Positions 61,585-64,000 of a stretch of 64,000 nt of DNA are shown in pieces. The stretch is from Belnapia mucosa. GTDB taxonomy: Bacteria > Pseudomonadota > Alphaproteobacteria > Acetobacterales > Acetobacteraceae. The stretch spans positions 496,001-560,000 of the forward strand of contig NZ_JAEUXJ010000001.1 in the NCBI RefSeq assembly GCF_016775475.1. Direction: 5' to 3'. Under the pieces are notes generated by a model. It searched no databases, was not told the DNA's origin, and was given only the letters and a program-made list of their open reading frames with translations. A program made the position numbers and the translations under genes. Positions within the stretch are counted from its first letter, which is position 1. Every line of letters begins with the position of its first letter.

Positions 61585-64000
61585 ATGGAGCTGTCGGCCA
61601 GCCTGGAGAACGCGACCCGGCCGCCGCCGGCCGCCATGCGGCGGGCGCAGCGCATCGGCTTCCTGGTCGTCATCCTCTTTCTGGCTGCGGCCGCCGCCTA
61701 TACGTCGGTTCTGATCCTGCAGCGCCAGCAATCGCTGCGCGCCATCTCGCGCTACAACACCACCTGGCTGATCAGCCAGGGCATGCTGGAAGTGGCACGG
61801 CTGCAGACCGCGATCGCCGCCTTCCGGCTCGAACCCGACGACGACAGTCTCGACAATGTCCAGCTCTGGCTCGACATCGTGGCCAACCGCGCCCAGCTCT
61901 TCGGCGGCGGAGATGTCGGGCCCTTCATCCGCGACGATCCGGACCGAGAGGCGACGGTTGCCCAGCTTCGCCGCGCCATCGCCTCCGCCCAGCCGATGCT
62001 GGAGCGGCTGCGCGAGCCCGGCGTCGCCGACCGGATGTTCAACACCTTCGCCGAGCTGAATTCGCGCCTCACAAGGCTCAGCGCGGCCTCCTATACCCAT
62101 GGCAACGAGCTTCTCTCGACCGATATCCAGCATCTCCGCCAGCTTCATTGGGTCTTTTCCGGGGTGCTGCTGGCGCTGCTGTTCTGCTGCTTCGGGCTGA
62201 TCGCCACGCTGATGGGCCATAACCGGATGGTCCGCGCCGCCCATGCCGAGGTGAATGCCCTGGTCGGCGACCTGACCCGCACCGGACGGCAGCTCGCCGC
62301 TGCCAAGGAACAGGCGCAGGAGGCGATGGCCGAGGTGCAGGAGCAGTACCGCGCCCTGCGGCTGCGCGATGCCGCGCTGAACCAGCAGAATGCCCGGTTC
62401 GACGCGGCGCTGAACAACATGTCGCAGGGCCTCTGCATGGTCGGGGCCGACCGGCACCTGATCGTCTGCAATGCCCGCTTCGCCGAGCTGTTCGGCCTGG
62501 CCGAGGCGCCGGCTCCCGGCACCAGCTTCGAGGCACTGGTCGAGCACATGCTCGCCGCCCGGCGCGTGGACGGCAACCTCATCCTCGCCCTGCGCCAGGC
62601 GCAGGAGGCATTGCTGGCCGAGGGCCGCGCCGGGACCTTCTTCCGCGAGGGGCCGAACGGCCGCACCATCGCTGTCGCGCATCAGCCGATGGGCGATGGC
62701 GGCTGGGTCGCCACCTTCGAGGACATCAGCGAGCGCCGCCGGGTCGAGGCCCGGATCAGCCATATGGCGCATCACGACGAGCTCACCGGCCTGCCCAACC
62801 GCCTGCTCTTCCGCGAGCGGATGGAGGAGGCGCTGGCGGTCGGGCGCGGCCGCGGCGAGGAGCTGGCGCTGCTCTTCCTCGATCTCGACCATTTCAAGAA
62901 CGTCAACGACACGCTCGGTCATCCGGTCGGCGATGCGCTGCTGCGGGAGGTCGCGCGCCGCCTGCGCGGCTGCCTGCGCGAGGGCGAGCTGGTGGCACGG
63001 CTCGGCGGCGACGAATTCGCCATCCTGCAGACCTGTGCCCGCCAGCCGGAGCAGGCCCGGCGGCTGGCGCAGCAACTGGTCGATGTGATCTGCGCGCCTT
63101 ATGAGCCGCTCGGCTACCGCGCCGAGGTCGGAGTCAGCATCGGCATTGCCCTGGCCAGTGGGCTGGAGGCCGGCGATGCCGCCTCCGCCGCCGACCAGAT
63201 GCTGAAGAATGTCGATATGGCGCTCTATCGCGCCAAGGCCGCCGGCCGCCGTACCTGGCGCTTCTTCGAGGCCAGCATGGAGGCCGAATTGCAGGCCCGG
63301 CTGGCGCTGGAGGCCGATCTGCGCGAGGCGCTGCCGCGCAACCAACTCGAACTCGCCTACCAGCCGATCTTCGGCCTCAAAACCAATCGGCTCACCGGCT
63401 TCGAGGCTTTGCTGCGCTGGCGCCACCCGACCCGCGGCATGGTCTCGCCTGCCATCTTCATCCCGGTGATGGAGGAAATGGGGCTGATCGAGGAGGTCGG
63501 CCGCTGGGTGCTCGATGTCGCCACGCGGGAGGCGGCGTCCTGGCCCGCGCCGCTCAAGGTGGCGGTCAATCTCTCGCCGCTGCAGTTCCGTGCCACGGAC
63601 ATGGCGGGCAGCCTGCTGCATGTGCTGCGGCAATCCGGCCTGGCGCCGCACCGGCTGGAGCTGGAGGTGACCGAATCGGCGCTGCTCCAGGCCGAGGGCG
63701 TGGCCGAGGTGCTGCAGGCCTTCCGCGGCGCCGGCATCCGCATCTCGCTCGACGATTTCGGCACCCGCTACTCCTCGCTGAGCTATCTCCGGAATTTCCA
63801 CTTCGACAAGATCAAGATCGACCAGTCCTTCGTGCGAGAGATGGCGGAGCGGCAGGACTGCCTCGCCATCGTCCGCTCCGTCTCGCATCTGGCCGATCAG
63901 CTCGGCATGGCGACCACGGCCGAGGGGGTGGAAACCGCCGAGCAGCTCCGCCAGGTGCGGGAGGCCGGCTGCACCGAGGCGCAGGGCTATTTCTTCGGAC
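61585..64000 (+). CDS. GGDEF-EAL membrane protein (3' end outside window)
   Basis: 805 residues within the window. One membrane helix near residues 23-45 and a second near 193-212 enclose a periplasmic sensor of about 150 residues. A coiled segment and a PAS domain (about 267-385) precede GGDEF (LGGDEF, 473-478; the I-site has RxxE in place of RxxD) and EAL (FEALLRW near 605-611, with EVTESALL, DDFGTRYSS, KIDQSFV and AEGVET). Both domains look intact, so the protein may make and degrade cyclic di-GMP. It is cut off by the right edge just before the end of EAL. Confidence 0.92.
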   Translation, partial: MELSASLENATRPPPAAMRRAQRIGFLVVILFLAAAAAYTSVLILQRQQSLRAISRYNTTWLISQGMLEVARLQTAIAAFRLEPDDDSLDNVQLWLDIVANRAQLFGGGDVGPFIRDDPDREATVAQLRRAIASAQPMLERLREPGVADRMFNTFAELNSRLTRLSAASYTHGNELLSTDIQHLRQLHWVFSGVLLALLFCCFGLIATLMGHNRMVRAAHAEVNALVGDLTRTGRQLAAAKEQAQEAMAEVQEQYRALRLRDAALNQQNARFDAALNNMSQGLCMVGADRHLIVCNARFAELFGLAEAPAPGTSFEALVEHMLAARRVDGNLILALRQAQEALLAEGRAGTFFREGPNGRTIAVAHQPMGDGGWVATFEDISERRRVEARISHMAHHDELTGLPNRLLFRERMEEALAVGRGRGEELALLFLDLDHFKNVNDTLGHPVGDALLREVARRLRGCLREGELVARLGGDEFAILQTCARQPEQARRLAQQLVDVICAPYEPLGYRAEVGVSIGIALASGLEAGDAASAADQMLKNVDMALYRAKAAGRRTWRFFEASMEAELQARLALEADLREALPRNQLELAYQPIFGLKTNRLTGFEALLRWRHPTRGMVSPAIFIPVMEEMGLIEEVGRWVLDVATREAASWPAPLKVAVNLSPLQFRATDMAGSLLHVLRQSGLAPHRLELEVTESALLQAEGVAEVLQAFRGAGIRISLDDFGTRYSSLSYLRNFHFDKIKIDQSFVREMAERQDCLAIVRSVSHLADQLGMATTAEGVETAEQLRQVREAGCTEAQGYFFG

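Overview
The window is chromosomal DNA from a very GC-rich alphaproteobacterium, most likely Acetobacteraceae (Roseomonas-like). This is inferred from the extreme third-position G/C, the lepB-rnc-era and recO-parC core genes, several TctC/Bug-type solute-binding proteins, CaiB-type CoA transferases and an aceA/ScfR-type glyoxylate-shunt pair. No rRNA, tRNA, insertion sequence, phage gene or CRISPR array was seen. Coding density is high, and many neighbouring genes overlap by ATGA, GTGA or TGATG.

Layout. Positions 1-7613 (minus) hold the N-terminal 2537 codons of a giant surface or secreted protein: DUF11-like beta-sandwich repeats followed by at least seven SdrD B-type repeats, running off the left edge. 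Positions 7991-11528 are a three-gene ThDP enzyme / Zn-alcohol dehydrogenase / SDR operon. Positions 11686-14073 are lepB-rnc-era. The genes that usually follow, recO and parC, only appear at 24849-28948. The 10.8 kb between holds two MFS transporters, a CaiB-type CoA transferase, a selenium-free GrdB-like protein, a luciferase-like oxidoreductase, a secreted lectin-like protein, htpG, an esterase lipoprotein and a CorA-type transporter. After parC come a minus-strand operon (argH, an LptM-like lipoprotein, an MBL hydrolase, two Rieske proteins), a divergent TlpA thioredoxin, a Bug protein, and a sugar-type ABC transporter followed by an Ldh-family dehydrogenase and an unknown protein.

From 40338 to 46924 lie a small stress protein, a threonine-dehydratase-like enzyme, a DUF1345 membrane protein, isocitrate lyase with its probable divergent regulator, a small His-rich peptide gene, a double cold-shock-domain protein and an Rrf2 regulator. 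Positions 46934-52538 are acyl-CoA and carboxylate catabolism genes (HCCA isomerase, GNAT, two-subunit CoA transferase, enolase-superfamily enzyme, cyclase-family hydrolase, Bug protein).

The most interesting block is 52633-60548: transglutaminase + DUF2126 (putative amidoligase), a circularly permuted ATP-grasp fused to an alpha-E domain, a second transglutaminase, and a zinc-ribbon metallopeptidase. These are all on one strand and nearly contiguous. They look like a dedicated system that builds or attaches peptide/amide bonds and then processes them. A QueD-like protein without the usual catalytic cysteine follows. The window ends with a small SUOX-fold-like exported protein and a GGDEF-EAL membrane protein cut by the right edge.

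Two non-coding observations stand out. A 48-bp palindromic element occurs twice, each copy starting 0-1 nt after a stop codon, with a covarying stem pair. A perfect 22-bp stem terminator follows parC.
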